Below are positions 53,181 to 62,890 of a stretch of DNA of 64,000 nucleotides, piece after piece. Each line of letters opens with the position of its first letter. The stretch's first letter is position 1. The notes under the pieces were generated by a model. The model was not told the DNA's origin. It did not search any database and saw nothing but the letters and a program-made list of their open reading frames with translations. The stretch spans positions 1-64,000 of the forward strand of contig NZ_JAGHMF010000023.1 of NCBI RefSeq assembly GCF_017741815.1, in the 5' to 3' direction. This DNA is from Rhizobium sp. 16-488-2b. GTDB taxonomy: Bacteria; Pseudomonadota; Alphaproteobacteria; Rhizobiales; Rhizobiaceae. The position numbers were made by a program, and so were the translations under genes.

Positions 53181-54098
53181 ATGACCACCATGAGAGGCAC
53201 GCCTTCAACCGACTGGCTCGAGGCCGAACTGGCCGATACGCTGGATGAAGACTATGAGCTCGAGCTCTCCGAGCCGGCGCTGTCCGAGGAAATCCGCAAG
53301 ATCTACCGCAAGGCGCATCCGCCATCGATGCCGCGCATCGAGTATTTCCGTTCGCTGATCGCGCTGCAATCCGAACTGATCCGCCTGCAGGATTGGGTCA
53401 CCTATCACAAAGAAAAGGTGGTCGTGATCTTCGAAGGTCGCGATTCCGCCGGCAAGGGCGGCGTCATCAAGCGCATCACCCAGCGTCTCAACCCGCGCGT
53501 CGCCCGCGTCGTGGCGCTTCCGGCACCGTCGGACCGCGAGAAGTCGCAGTGGTACTTCCAGCGCTACGTGCCGCATCTGCCTGCTGGCGGCGAGATCGTG
53601 CTCTTCGACCGCTCCTGGTACAACCGCTCCGGCGTCGAACGCGTCATGGGCTTTGCCGACGAGGATCAGGTCGAGCAGTTCTTCAACGACGTGCCCGAAT
53701 TCGAACGCATGCTGGTCCGTTCCGGCATCCGTCTGGTCAAATACTGGTTCTCGATCACCGACGAAGAACAGCAGCTACGCTTCCTCGTGCGCATCCACGA
53801 TCCGCTGAAGCAGTGGAAGCTGTCGCCGATGGACCTGCAGTCGCGCATCCGCTGGGAGGCCTACACCAAGGCAAAGGAAGAAACCTTCGCCCGCACCAAC
53901 ATCCCGGAAGCCCCGTGGCATATCGTCGAAGGCAACGACAAGAAGCGCGCCCGCCTGAACTGCATCGACCATCTGCTGTCGCAGTTCCCCTACGAGGACG
54001 TGCCGCACGAGGAGATCGCCTTGCCGGAACGCGTCTTCAACCCGGATTACGAGCGCAAGGTCCTGCCGCCGGAGTTGTACGTTCCGTCGAGGTATTGA
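53181..54098 (+). CDS. ppk2: Polyphosphate kinase 2
   Basis: A 305-residue single-domain PPK2. Walker A is GRDSAGKGG (residues 86-94), the lid and Walker B region is LFDRSWYNRSGVERV, and the length fits class I enzymes, which use polyphosphate to phosphorylate ADP or GDP. AGGGA precedes the ATG. The enzyme is cytoplasmic and links phosphate storage to nucleotide supply. The direction of catalysis in vivo cannot be read. Confidence 0.92.
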   Translation: MTTMRGTPSTDWLEAELADTLDEDYELELSEPALSEEIRKIYRKAHPPSMPRIEYFRSLIALQSELIRLQDWVTYHKEKVVVIFEGRDSAGKGGVIKRITQRLNPRVARVVALPAPSDREKSQWYFQRYVPHLPAGGEIVLFDRSWYNRSGVERVMGFADEDQVEQFFNDVPEFERMLVRSGIRLVKYWFSITDEEQQLRFLVRIHDPLKQWKLSPMDLQSRIRWEAYTKAKEETFARTNIPEAPWHIVEGNDKKRARLNCIDHLLSQFPYEDVPHEEIALPERVFNPDYERKVLPPELYVPSRY

Positions 54099-54152
54099 TT
54101 GGAACTGTCGGCGGGTGTGCCGTTGATTGAATAGAACCGTCGGGCGGGTGAG

Positions 54153-54276
54153 GCCCCTCATCCGCCTGCCGGCACCTTCTCCCCGCTGGGGAGAAGAGAC
54201 TCGAGGCGGCCGCTCGCGCCAACCTCCCCTTCTCCCCTGCGGGGAGAAGGTGGCCCGAAGGGTCGGATGAGGGGGC
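54153..54276. repeat. Mosaic intergenic palindrome, type B copy 3
   Basis: About 124 bp, same arms and inner hairpins as 3821-3945, without the nested insertion seen at 17810. It lies between the convergent ppk2 and ROK genes. Confidence 0.85.
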
Positions 54277-54306
54277 TGCTTCCTCCAACGTCGCGGGGTA
54301 AAACCC

Positions 54307-55227
54307 CTACCCCACCATCTCCGCTTCCGCCTTCAATCCCAGCAACGCCGCCCCAATCAGCCCGGGTTCAACACGGCATTCGCTGCGCACGACGAGCGGG
54401 CGGTCGAATTTGCGCAGGATGCGTTGGCGCACGGCCTTGTCGAGCTCATCCAGCAGCGGTTCCACATTGGAGAGCCCACCGGCGACGGGGACGATGGTGG
54501 CGCCGGTGATGTTGACGGTCAGCGCCAGAGGAGAGGCGAGGAGATCGATAAAGACGTCGATCGTGCGGGTCGCCTTTTCCTCGCCGCCCAGCCACTGGCC
54601 GATGATCTCCTCGCTGGTGAAGTCGAGGCCGTGGAGGGTCTTGTGCAGGCGTTCCATGCCGCGCGCGCCGCCGACGGAATCGACGCAGCCGCTCTGGCCG
54701 CAGCCGCAGGCATAATGCGGGATCTCGACCGGCGGGTGGCCGGCGCGCAGCGCAACGATCGGGCCGTGTCCCCATTCGCCTGCAAAGCCGCCCGCCTCGT
54801 TGATCAGCCGGCCATTGGCGATCACGCCGCCGCCGACGCCGGTGCCGAGGATGACGCCGAGCACGATGCGGTGGCCGCGACCGGCGCCGAGGCCGGCTTC
54901 GGCCATGGCGAAGCAGTCGGCGTCGTTGGCGACCAGGACCGGCACGCCGAGCTCGGCCTGAAGATCGGCGGCGATGGTGCGCTGGTGAATGCAGGGAATG
55001 TTGGCGCAGGTGAGCAGCTGCGTATCGGGATCGACGACGCCGGCGATCGAGATCGACAGCAGCGTCGGCGAGCCGCCGGCTTCCGCGATGAAGGTTCGCA
55101 GCGTATCGACGAAGGCGCCGAAATCATCGAGGGGGGTCGGGCGGCGGCCGAGCGGCGTGATCTCGGTTTCGGAAAGGGCAACGCCGCCCTTGATCGCCGA
55201 GCCGCCGATGTCGAAGGAGATGATCAT
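54307..55227 (-). CDS. ROK family sugar kinase
   Basis: A 306-residue ROK kinase. The ATP-binding start ISFDIGGSAIKGGV, the catalytic-region VANDADCFAMAEA, the NEAGGFAGEWGH motif and the zinc site HYACGCGQSGCVDS are visible. N-acetylglucosamine, N-acetylmannosamine or fructose kinase are possible; the closest look is NagK. It stands alone. Confidence 0.85.
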   Translation of the reverse strand: MIISFDIGGSAIKGGVALSETEITPLGRRPTPLDDFGAFVDTLRTFIAEAGGSPTLLSISIAGVVDPDTQLLTCANIPCIHQRTIAADLQAELGVPVLVANDADCFAMAEAGLGAGRGHRIVLGVILGTGVGGGVIANGRLINEAGGFAGEWGHGPIVALRAGHPPVEIPHYACGCGQSGCVDSVGGARGMERLHKTLHGLDFTSEEIIGQWLGGEEKATRTIDVFIDLLASPLALTVNITGATIVPVAGGLSNVEPLLDELDKAVRQRILRKFDRPLVVRSECRVEPGLIGAALLGLKAEAEMVG

Positions 55228-55300
55228 TCGTATTCTGCTTGTTCCAAACGGTTAGAATCTGCTCGCATCGTTAGGTGCGATTTGCAAGCCCAAACCCTGA

Positions 55301-56635
55301 TCAGGCAGGCAGCGTGATGCGCGCCTCGAAGCCGGAACTCTGGCCGCTGGCGGGCGAGATCAGGTCGAGCGTTCCGCCCATCTGCGAGACGATGCGATCG
55401 GCGATTGCAAGCCCAAGCCCGGAGCCTGAGGCGCTGGTGTTGCCGCGCCGGAAGCGTCTCTTCAGCGTCGCCATATCGCTTTCGGGCACCAAGGCCCCGC
55501 CACTGACAACACGCACGACGCCATTCGCATCGAGGCTGACATCGACCGATAGCTCCGGGTCGCCATGAACCAGGGCGTTCTCGATGAGGTTGCGCAGGAT
55601 GATGCCGAAGGCGTCCATGTCGGCGTTGCGGACCAGCTTTGTCGCAGGCGCGGCGGTGTAGCGCAGGCGACCCTGCGAGCGGCTGTCGCGTTCGTAATCG
55701 GTGACGATCATGTCGAGCACCGGGCGAAGATCCGTTGCCGTGGCGCTGCCGCCGATGCCGGCCTCGGCACGGGCGAGCTGCAGCAGCTTTTCGGCGAGGC
55801 GCCCGAGATTGACCAGCGAGCTCTCAACCTGGTGGGCGCGAGCCTTGGTTGGTCCCGGGGGTAGTTCCTCGGCAAGCCGCTGCGTCTGCGCCAGCGCGCC
55901 GGCGATCGGCGTTCTGAGTTCGTGGGCGCTGTTGGCGGTAAACTCGCGCTCGGCCTCAAGCGCGGAGCGCAGGCGTCCGAGCAGCAGGTTGACGGAGCGG
56001 GCGATCGGCTTCAGCTCTTTCGGCAGACCGGCGCTCTCCACTTCCGCCAGATTGCCGCCATCCTTGGTGCCGATATCCTGGCGCAGCGCATCCAGCGGCT
56101 TTAGCGCGCGGCCGACGATGAACCAGATCGCAAATATGCTGGCCGGGATAAGCGCGATCAGCGGAATGAGCAGGGTGACGGCGCTTTCGCGCACGGCCTC
56201 GCGCCGATTCTTGAAGCGATCCGCGACCTGCAGGAAGAGCGAGCCGTCGGATGTCTTTTCCGTGTAGATACGCGCGGTCGCGCTGTCGAAGAAGCCTGTT
56301 TCGAGCGGGGCGGGGAAGGGCTCGGCAAGCGCGTCATTGGAGCGCAACACCACCTTTCCTGATGGATCACGAACCTGATAGGTCAGATACTCGCGGTTGG
56401 CGGCGGTGTTCAGCATGGCGATGCCATGCGGGTCGCCGATGCCGCGCTGGTCCATGTCGTCGAGGATCAGCGCCAGCAGCCGTTCCGTCGTTTCCTGCTG
56501 GGCGCTGTCGAAGATCTCGTCGAACTCATGCTGCATGACGCGGATGCTGAGGCCAATGGCGATAAGCCAGAAGATGACCATGACGGTCGTCAGCGCGGTG
56601 ATGAGCGGGCGGGTGATACTGCGTTCGCGCTTCAT
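55301..56635 (-). CDS. Sensor histidine kinase (QseC/TctE type)
   Basis: A 444-residue inner-membrane kinase. Two helices (residues about 10-32 and 152-174) flank a periplasmic sensor of about 120 residues. The phospho-acceptor H238 lies in NSAHELRTPI, the N-box in LRNLIENALVHGD and the G-box in GSGLGLAI. Its start overlaps the regulator gene by 4 nt (ATGA). The signal is unknown. Confidence 0.92.
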   Translation of the reverse strand: MKRERSITRPLITALTTVMVIFWLIAIGLSIRVMQHEFDEIFDSAQQETTERLLALILDDMDQRGIGDPHGIAMLNTAANREYLTYQVRDPSGKVVLRSNDALAEPFPAPLETGFFDSATARIYTEKTSDGSLFLQVADRFKNRREAVRESAVTLLIPLIALIPASIFAIWFIVGRALKPLDALRQDIGTKDGGNLAEVESAGLPKELKPIARSVNLLLGRLRSALEAEREFTANSAHELRTPIAGALAQTQRLAEELPPGPTKARAHQVESSLVNLGRLAEKLLQLARAEAGIGGSATATDLRPVLDMIVTDYERDSRSQGRLRYTAAPATKLVRNADMDAFGIILRNLIENALVHGDPELSVDVSLDANGVVRVVSGGALVPESDMATLKRRFRRGNTSASGSGLGLAIADRIVSQMGGTLDLISPASGQSSGFEARITLPA

Positions 56636-57291
56636 TGTGATCCGAGTGTGTAGCCGATGCCGCGGGCCGTGCGGATGCGATCCTTGCCGATCTTCTTGCG
56701 CAGCCGGCTGACATAGACCTCGACCGTGTTGCTCTCGATTTCCGAGCCGAAGGCGTAGAGCGCCTCCTCGATGCGGTCCTTGGAGACGATCGCGCCGGGG
56801 CGTGCGGTCAGGAGGTCAAGCACCGCCCATTCGCGGCTGGTGAGGATTACGGAGATGCCGTCGACGGAGAGCTTGTGCTGCGGCCGGTTGATTTCGATAT
56901 CGCCGATCTGCACCACCGGGTGCGGGTTGGCGTCGTAGCGGCGGGCCACCGCCATGATGCGCGCTTCAAGCTCGCCCAGGTTGAAGGGCTTGACGAGATA
57001 GTCGTCGGCGCCGGCGTTCAATCCCTCGATGCGGTCGGAAATCTGGTCGCGCGCGGTGAGGATGATGACGGGCGCGCGAATGTCGCGGCTGCGCAGCTTG
57101 CGCAGGAAATCGACGCCGCTGCCATCGGGAAGATTGAGGTCGAGCAGCACCAATCCATATTCGACAGGGCCCGTGGCGGCTTCCGCGTCGGCGAGGTTCT
57201 TCACCCAATCGACGGCATGGAAGGACGCGGCGACATGATCGCGCACCGCCTCGCCAATCATCTTGTCGTCCTCAACCAGCAGAATTCGCAC
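56632..57291 (-). CDS. OmpR-family response regulator
   Basis: A 219-residue regulator with GTG start. The receiver has acidic pair EDD near residue 8, the phospho-acceptor D51 in VLLDLNLPDG and K in YLVKPF; the C-terminal winged helix ends TVEVYVSRLRKKIG, GIGYTLG. It is the partner of the kinase downstream and is divergent from smoC. Confidence 0.92.
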   Translation of the reverse strand: MRILLVEDDKMIGEAVRDHVAASFHAVDWVKNLADAEAATGPVEYGLVLLDLNLPDGSGVDFLRKLRSRDIRAPVIILTARDQISDRIEGLNAGADDYLVKPFNLGELEARIMAVARRYDANPHPVVQIGDIEINRPQHKLSVDGISVILTSREWAVLDLLTARPGAIVSKDRIEEALYAFGSEIESNTVEVYVSRLRKKIGKDRIRTARGIGYTLGSQ

Positions 57292-57540
57292 GATTTTTCC
57301 CTCTGGCGCATAGTTAGCGTGCCGTTCGATGTCAGGTCAAGCATGGCTTCGCGGGCAAAGATCGCGCTGCAATGGCGGGGCTGAGCACCATCCACTGCTT
57401 GCGTTGAGGCTAAAATAGATTGTGCAATTTCTCAATGCACTCGACATTTGCCCGAATTTTGTTTTGATCTGGCGCGAACATAGCTTCAACCACATGCTTT
57501 GCCGGCGAAAGCCGGCGCAGTCGCGCGCAATGGATAGTCG

Positions 57541-58491
57541 ATGGTGAAAAAGTCCGAAACTTCTGGTCGTCTCGATGACGCGGCGCGCGCCGGCTGGCTC
57601 TACTATGTGGCCGGGCGCACGCAGGACGAGATCGCCTCGTCCATGGGGATTTCGCGACAATCGGCGCAGCGGCTGGTGTCGCTTGCCGTGGCCGAGCGGC
57701 TGATCAAGGTGCGGCTCGACCACCCGATCGCCGCCTGTCTGGAGCTCGCCAATGCCGTGCGCAACAAATACGGGCTGCGGCAGGTGGATATCGTGCCGAG
57801 CGATCCGGGCGCCGGTGCCGCGACCGTCGGTATCGCCGAGGCGGCGGCGGCCGAGATCGAGCGCTGGCTGAAGAAGGCCGACCCGATCGTTCTTGCCGTC
57901 GGAACCGGGCGAACGCTGAAGGCCGCGGTCGATCAGCTGCCGGCGATCGAATGCATCAATCATCGCATCGTCTCGCTCACCGGCAACATCGCGCCGGACG
58001 GTTCGGCCGCCTATTACAACGTCATTTTCAGCATGGCCGATGCCGTCAAGGCGCGGCATTTCCCGATGCCGCTGCCGGTTCTCGTCACCTCTGCCGAAGA
58101 GCGCGAGACATTGCATGCCCAGCAGCTGGTGCGCTCGACGCTCGACATGAGCGCGCAGGCCGACGTGACCTTCGTCGGTATCGGCGAACTCGGCATCGAC
58201 GGGCCGCTCTGCGTCGACGGCTTCCTTGAGAAGGGCGAGATGATGGAGCTGATGGACAATGGCGCCGTCGGCGAGATCTGCGGCTGGATTTTCGACAGTG
58301 AAGGCAGGCTGCTCGACAACCCGATCAACGAGCGCGTCGCGTCCGCTCCGATCCCCTCGCGCGAGACCTCCGTGGTCATTGGAATCGGCAAGGGCAAGCG
58401 CAAGATGAAGGCGATCAAGGCGGCCGTTACCGGTCATCAGATCAACGGTTTGATCACCGATGAAGAGGTCGCCGAGTATTTGCTCACATAG
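57541..58491 (+). CDS. smoC: SorC family regulator of the sorbitol/mannitol operon
   Basis: A 316-residue regulator. The N-terminal helix-turn-helix is YYVAGRTQDEIASSMGISRQ; the effector domain follows (LAVGTGRTLKAAVDQL, VVIGIGKGKRKMKA). It lies directly upstream of the smoEFGK transporter and a mannitol dehydrogenase, matching the smoC position in other Rhizobiaceae. The ATG has no strong ribosome site. The inducer is probably a polyol or its phosphate (inference). Confidence 0.88.
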   Translation: MVKKSETSGRLDDAARAGWLYYVAGRTQDEIASSMGISRQSAQRLVSLAVAERLIKVRLDHPIAACLELANAVRNKYGLRQVDIVPSDPGAGAATVGIAEAAAAEIERWLKKADPIVLAVGTGRTLKAAVDQLPAIECINHRIVSLTGNIAPDGSAAYYNVIFSMADAVKARHFPMPLPVLVTSAEERETLHAQQLVRSTLDMSAQADVTFVGIGELGIDGPLCVDGFLEKGEMMELMDNGAVGEICGWIFDSEGRLLDNPINERVASAPIPSRETSVVIGIGKGKRKMKAIKAAVTGHQINGLITDEEVAEYLLT

Positions 58492-58563
58492 TGGGCAAAA
58501 ATTTATTTCTTTTTAAATCAGCAGGATAACTCATCGTTTCGCGGCTGCAGCAACGATTGGAGC

Positions 58564-58592
58564 TTGACATTTGTCGCTTACAGTTGAGTAAT
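58564..58592 (+). promoter_or_regulatory. Promoter of smoE
   Basis: TTGACA (58564-58569), 17-nt spacer and AGTAAT (58587-58592). Confidence 0.6.
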
Positions 58593-58599
58593 TGCCCAT

Positions 58600-58616
58600 G
58601 AGCAAAGCGAATGCTC
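58600..58616. promoter_or_regulatory. Candidate SmoC operator
   Basis: GAGCA-AAGCGAA-TGCTC, perfect 5-bp arms around the expected transcription start, 26 nt before smoE. Confidence 0.45.
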
Positions 58617-58641
58617 GCTAACATCTTCTGGGAGGAAGATC

Positions 58642-59955
58642 ATGACATTTAAAACTTTTCTGCTCGGCGCCTGCTCCGTCCTGGCGTTCGCGGGCATGGC
58701 TTCGGCTGAAACGCTGACGATCGCGACCGTCAACAACGGCGACATGGTCCGCATGCAGAAGCTCACGGATGACTTCAAGGCAAAGAACCCCGGCATCGAT
58801 CTCGAGTGGGTAACGCTCGAAGAAAACGTGCTGCGCCAGAAGGTCACGACCGATATCGCGACCAAGGGCGGCCAGTACGACGTTCTGACGATCGGCAACT
58901 ACGAAGTGCCGATCTGGGCCAAGCAGGGATGGCTTCTGCCGCTGGACAACCTCGGCGAAAAGTATGACGCCAAGGACCTGCTGCCCGCGATCAGCGCTGC
59001 GCTGACCGTCGACAACAAGCTCTACGCCGTGCCGTTCTACGGCGAAAGCGCGATGATCATGTACCGCACCGACCTCTTCGAAAAGGCCGGTCTGAAGATG
59101 CCCGACGCGCCGACCTGGGACTTCATCGCCGATGCGGCGAAGAAGATCACCGACAAGAGCGGCGAAGTCTACGGCATGTGCCTTCGCGGCAAGGCCGGCT
59201 GGGGTGAGAACATGGCGTTCATCACCGCGCTCGACAACTCCTTCGGCGGCCGCTGGTTCGACGAAAACTGGAAGCCCCAGTTCGACAGCCCCGAGTGGAA
59301 GGAAGCGCTTGGCTTCTACGTCGACCTGATGAAGGAAGCCGGCCCTCCCGGTGCATCCTCGAACGGCTTCAACGAAAACCTGGCGCTCTTCCAGACCGGC
59401 AAGTGCGGCATGTGGATCGACGCGACGGTCGCCGCTTCGTTCGTCTCCAACCCGAAGGAATCGAAGGTTGCCGACAAGGTCGGTTACGCCCTGTTCCCGA
59501 CCAAGGGCGAGATGAAGAACCACGGCAACTGGCTGTGGTCTTGGAACCTCGCAATCCCGGCAACGTCGACCAAGGCTGAAGCCGCGCAGAAGTTCGTCGC
59601 CTGGGCGACCGACAAGGCTTACGGCGATCTGGTTGCAAGCAAGGAAGGCTGGGCAAACGTTCCTCCGGGCACGCGCACCTCGCTCTACGAAAACGCCGAC
59701 TACCAGAAGGCCGCTCCGTTCGCCGCCAAGACGCTTGATGCGATGAAGGCAGCCGACACGCAGAAGCCGACCGTCAAGCCGGTGCCTTACACCGGTGGCC
59801 AGTTCGTCGCGATCCCTGAATTCCAGGGCATCGGTACGGCCGTCGGCCAGCAGTTCTCGGCAGCTGTCGCCGGCCAGATCTCCGTCGATCAGGCCCTGCA
59901 GAGCGCTCAGCAGCTGACGACCCGCGAAATGACGAAGGCTGGTTACCCCAAGTAA
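58642..59955 (+). CDS. smoE: Polyol ABC transporter substrate-binding protein
   Basis: A 437-residue periplasmic protein with a signal peptide (LLGACSVLAFAGMASAE), CUT1 class. Visible features are LTIATVNNGDMVRMQKLTDD, YYGESAMIMYRT-like PFYGESAMIMYRTDLFEKAG and KAGWGENMAFITALDN. GGGAGGAAG precedes the ATG. Sorbitol/mannitol binding is assigned from homology of the cluster. Confidence 0.9.
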   Translation: MTFKTFLLGACSVLAFAGMASAETLTIATVNNGDMVRMQKLTDDFKAKNPGIDLEWVTLEENVLRQKVTTDIATKGGQYDVLTIGNYEVPIWAKQGWLLPLDNLGEKYDAKDLLPAISAALTVDNKLYAVPFYGESAMIMYRTDLFEKAGLKMPDAPTWDFIADAAKKITDKSGEVYGMCLRGKAGWGENMAFITALDNSFGGRWFDENWKPQFDSPEWKEALGFYVDLMKEAGPPGASSNGFNENLALFQTGKCGMWIDATVAASFVSNPKESKVADKVGYALFPTKGEMKNHGNWLWSWNLAIPATSTKAEAAQKFVAWATDKAYGDLVASKEGWANVPPGTRTSLYENADYQKAAPFAAKTLDAMKAADTQKPTVKPVPYTGGQFVAIPEFQGIGTAVGQQFSAAVAGQISVDQALQSAQQLTTREMTKAGYPK

Positions 59956-59968
59956 GCCTCCCGAGACA

Positions 59969-59992
59969 TGCGGCGTGCGCCTGCACGCCGCA
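59969..59992 (+). other. Intercistronic stem-loop after smoE
   Basis: TGCGGCGTGC and GCACGCCGCA, perfect 10-bp arms with a GCCT loop and no T-run. It lies between the binding-protein and permease genes; such stems often protect the binding-protein mRNA and lower downstream expression. Confidence 0.65.
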
Positions 59993-60084
59993 CCCCTAGG
60001 CCGCCGAATTGCCCGAACTGCATCGGCGGCCCTTTTTGTCCCTAAGGCCTTGCAGCCATCCGCTTTCAGAAAAGACGGTGAACC

Positions 60085-60957
60085 ATGGCAACGTTACACA
60101 CACGCTCCGCGGCGCGCATGATGATGGCACCTTCGGTGCTCCTGCTCTTCGCGTGGATGATCGTCCCGCTCGTGATGACGATCTACTTCTCGTTCATCGA
60201 CTACAATCTGTTGATGCCGAGCGACAATCGCTTCCTCGGCTTCCTCAATTACGAATTCTTCCTGACGGACCCGGCCTTCTTCGACGCGTTGATCAATACG
60301 CTCGTGCTGGTCTTGAGCGTCCTCGTCATCACCATCGTCGGCGGCATCGCGCTGGCGCTTCTGCTCGACCAGCCGATGTTCGGCCAGGGGATCGTGCGCA
60401 TTCTCGTGATCGCGCCGTTCTTCATCATGCCGACCGTCGCAGCGCTGGTGTGGAAGAACATGTTCATGAACCCGGTCAACGGGTTGTTCGCCTATATCTG
60501 GCGCCTGTTCGGCGCGCAGCCGGTCGATTGGCTCGCCAACATGCCGCTGTTTTCGATCATCCTGATCGTCGCCTGGCAGTGGCTTCCCTTCGCCACGCTC
60601 ATCCTGCTCACCGCGCTGCAGTCGCTGTCGGAAGAGCAGAAGGAAGCGGCCGAGATGGATGGCGCGGGCTTCTTCTCGCAGTTCGTCTACATCATCCTGC
60701 CGCACATGGCGCGCGCGATCACCGTCGTCATTCTGATCGAGACGATCTTCCTTCTGTCGGTCTTCGCCGAAATCCTCGTCACCACCAATGGCGGTCCCGG
60801 CACGAGCAGCACCAACCTGACCTACCTCGTCTACAACAGGGCGTTGCTGCAGTTCGACATCGGCGGCGCTTCGGCGGGCGGTATCATCGCGGTCATCCTC
60901 GCCAATATCGTTGCTATCTTCCTCGTCCGCATCGTCGGCAAGAACCTGGAGACTTGA
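60085..60957 (+). CDS. smoF: Polyol ABC transporter permease
   Basis: A 290-residue permease (MalF-like) with six helices; the EAA loop reads AAEMDGAGFFSQFVYIILPH. It is 1 nt from the next permease gene. It forms the channel with SmoG. Confidence 0.92.
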   Translation: MATLHTRSAARMMMAPSVLLLFAWMIVPLVMTIYFSFIDYNLLMPSDNRFLGFLNYEFFLTDPAFFDALINTLVLVLSVLVITIVGGIALALLLDQPMFGQGIVRILVIAPFFIMPTVAALVWKNMFMNPVNGLFAYIWRLFGAQPVDWLANMPLFSIILIVAWQWLPFATLILLTALQSLSEEQKEAAEMDGAGFFSQFVYIILPHMARAITVVILIETIFLLSVFAEILVTTNGGPGTSSTNLTYLVYNRALLQFDIGGASAGGIIAVILANIVAIFLVRIVGKNLET

Positions 60958-60958
60958 G

Positions 60959-61789
60959 ATGGCCAGACGCATCACAACCCAGCGCAAGGTGATCGTCACG
61001 GCGGTCGCCTGGACCATCGGCATCGTGCTCTTCTTCCCGATCCTGTGGACCTTTCTCACCAGCTTCAAGTCGGAAGCCGACGCCATCGCATCGCCGCCGC
61101 AGTTCCTGTTCTTCCACTGGACGACGGAGAACTATCTGGAGGTGCAGAGCCGATCGAATTACTTCAGCCACTTCCTGAACTCGGTGATCATCTCCTTCGG
61201 CTCGACGCTGCTCGGCCTGATCATCGCGGTTCCGTCCGCCTGGGCGATGGCGTTCTCGCCGACCAAGCGCACCAAGGATGTGCTGATGTGGATGCTCTCG
61301 ACGAAGATGATGCCGGCAGTCGGCGCGTTGATCCCGATCTATCTGCTGTTCCGCAACACGGGCCTCCTCGACAGCCGCATCGGCCTCGTCGTGGTGCTGA
61401 TGCTGATCAACCTGCCAATCATCATCTGGATGCTCTACACCTACTTCAAGGAGATCCCCGGCGAGATCCTTGAGGCGGCGCGCATGGATGGCGCCTCGCT
61501 CAGCAAGGAAATCATCTACGTGCTGACGCCGATGGCGGTGCCGGGCATCGCCTCGACGCTTCTTCTCAACATCATCCTGTCCTGGAACGAAGCCTTCTGG
61601 ACGCTCAACCTCACAGCTTCCAAGGCTGCGCCGCTGACGACGTTCATCGCTTCCTATTCCAGCCCGGAAGGACTTTTCTACGCCAAGCTTTCGGCAGCAT
61701 CGACCATGGCAATCGCCCCGATCCTGATCCTCGGCTGGTTCAGCCAGAAACAACTCGTCCGCGGCCTGACGTTCGGCGCGGTGAAATAA
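60959..61789 (+). CDS. smoG: Polyol ABC transporter permease
   Basis: A 276-residue permease (MalG-like) with six helices and EAA loop EAARMDGASLSKEIIYVLTP. The start lies 1 nt after the smoF stop, so the two are coupled. An upstream in-frame ATG at 60911 lies inside smoF. Confidence 0.92.
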   Translation: MARRITTQRKVIVTAVAWTIGIVLFFPILWTFLTSFKSEADAIASPPQFLFFHWTTENYLEVQSRSNYFSHFLNSVIISFGSTLLGLIIAVPSAWAMAFSPTKRTKDVLMWMLSTKMMPAVGALIPIYLLFRNTGLLDSRIGLVVVLMLINLPIIIWMLYTYFKEIPGEILEAARMDGASLSKEIIYVLTPMAVPGIASTLLLNIILSWNEAFWTLNLTASKAAPLTTFIASYSSPEGLFYAKLSAASTMAIAPILILGWFSQKQLVRGLTFGAVK

Positions 61790-61807
61790 GAAACAAGGGA
61801 GAGAAAC

Positions 61808-62788
<981 letters not shown>

Positions 62789-62890
62789 GCGAGGCATCCG
62801 GGGTGGGGAAGAGCGCGCGTGCCGGACGAGGTGCCCGGCGCGCCAGTACCGGGGTTGTTAGACCCTGAAGACCTTCAAGAGGACTGAGAC

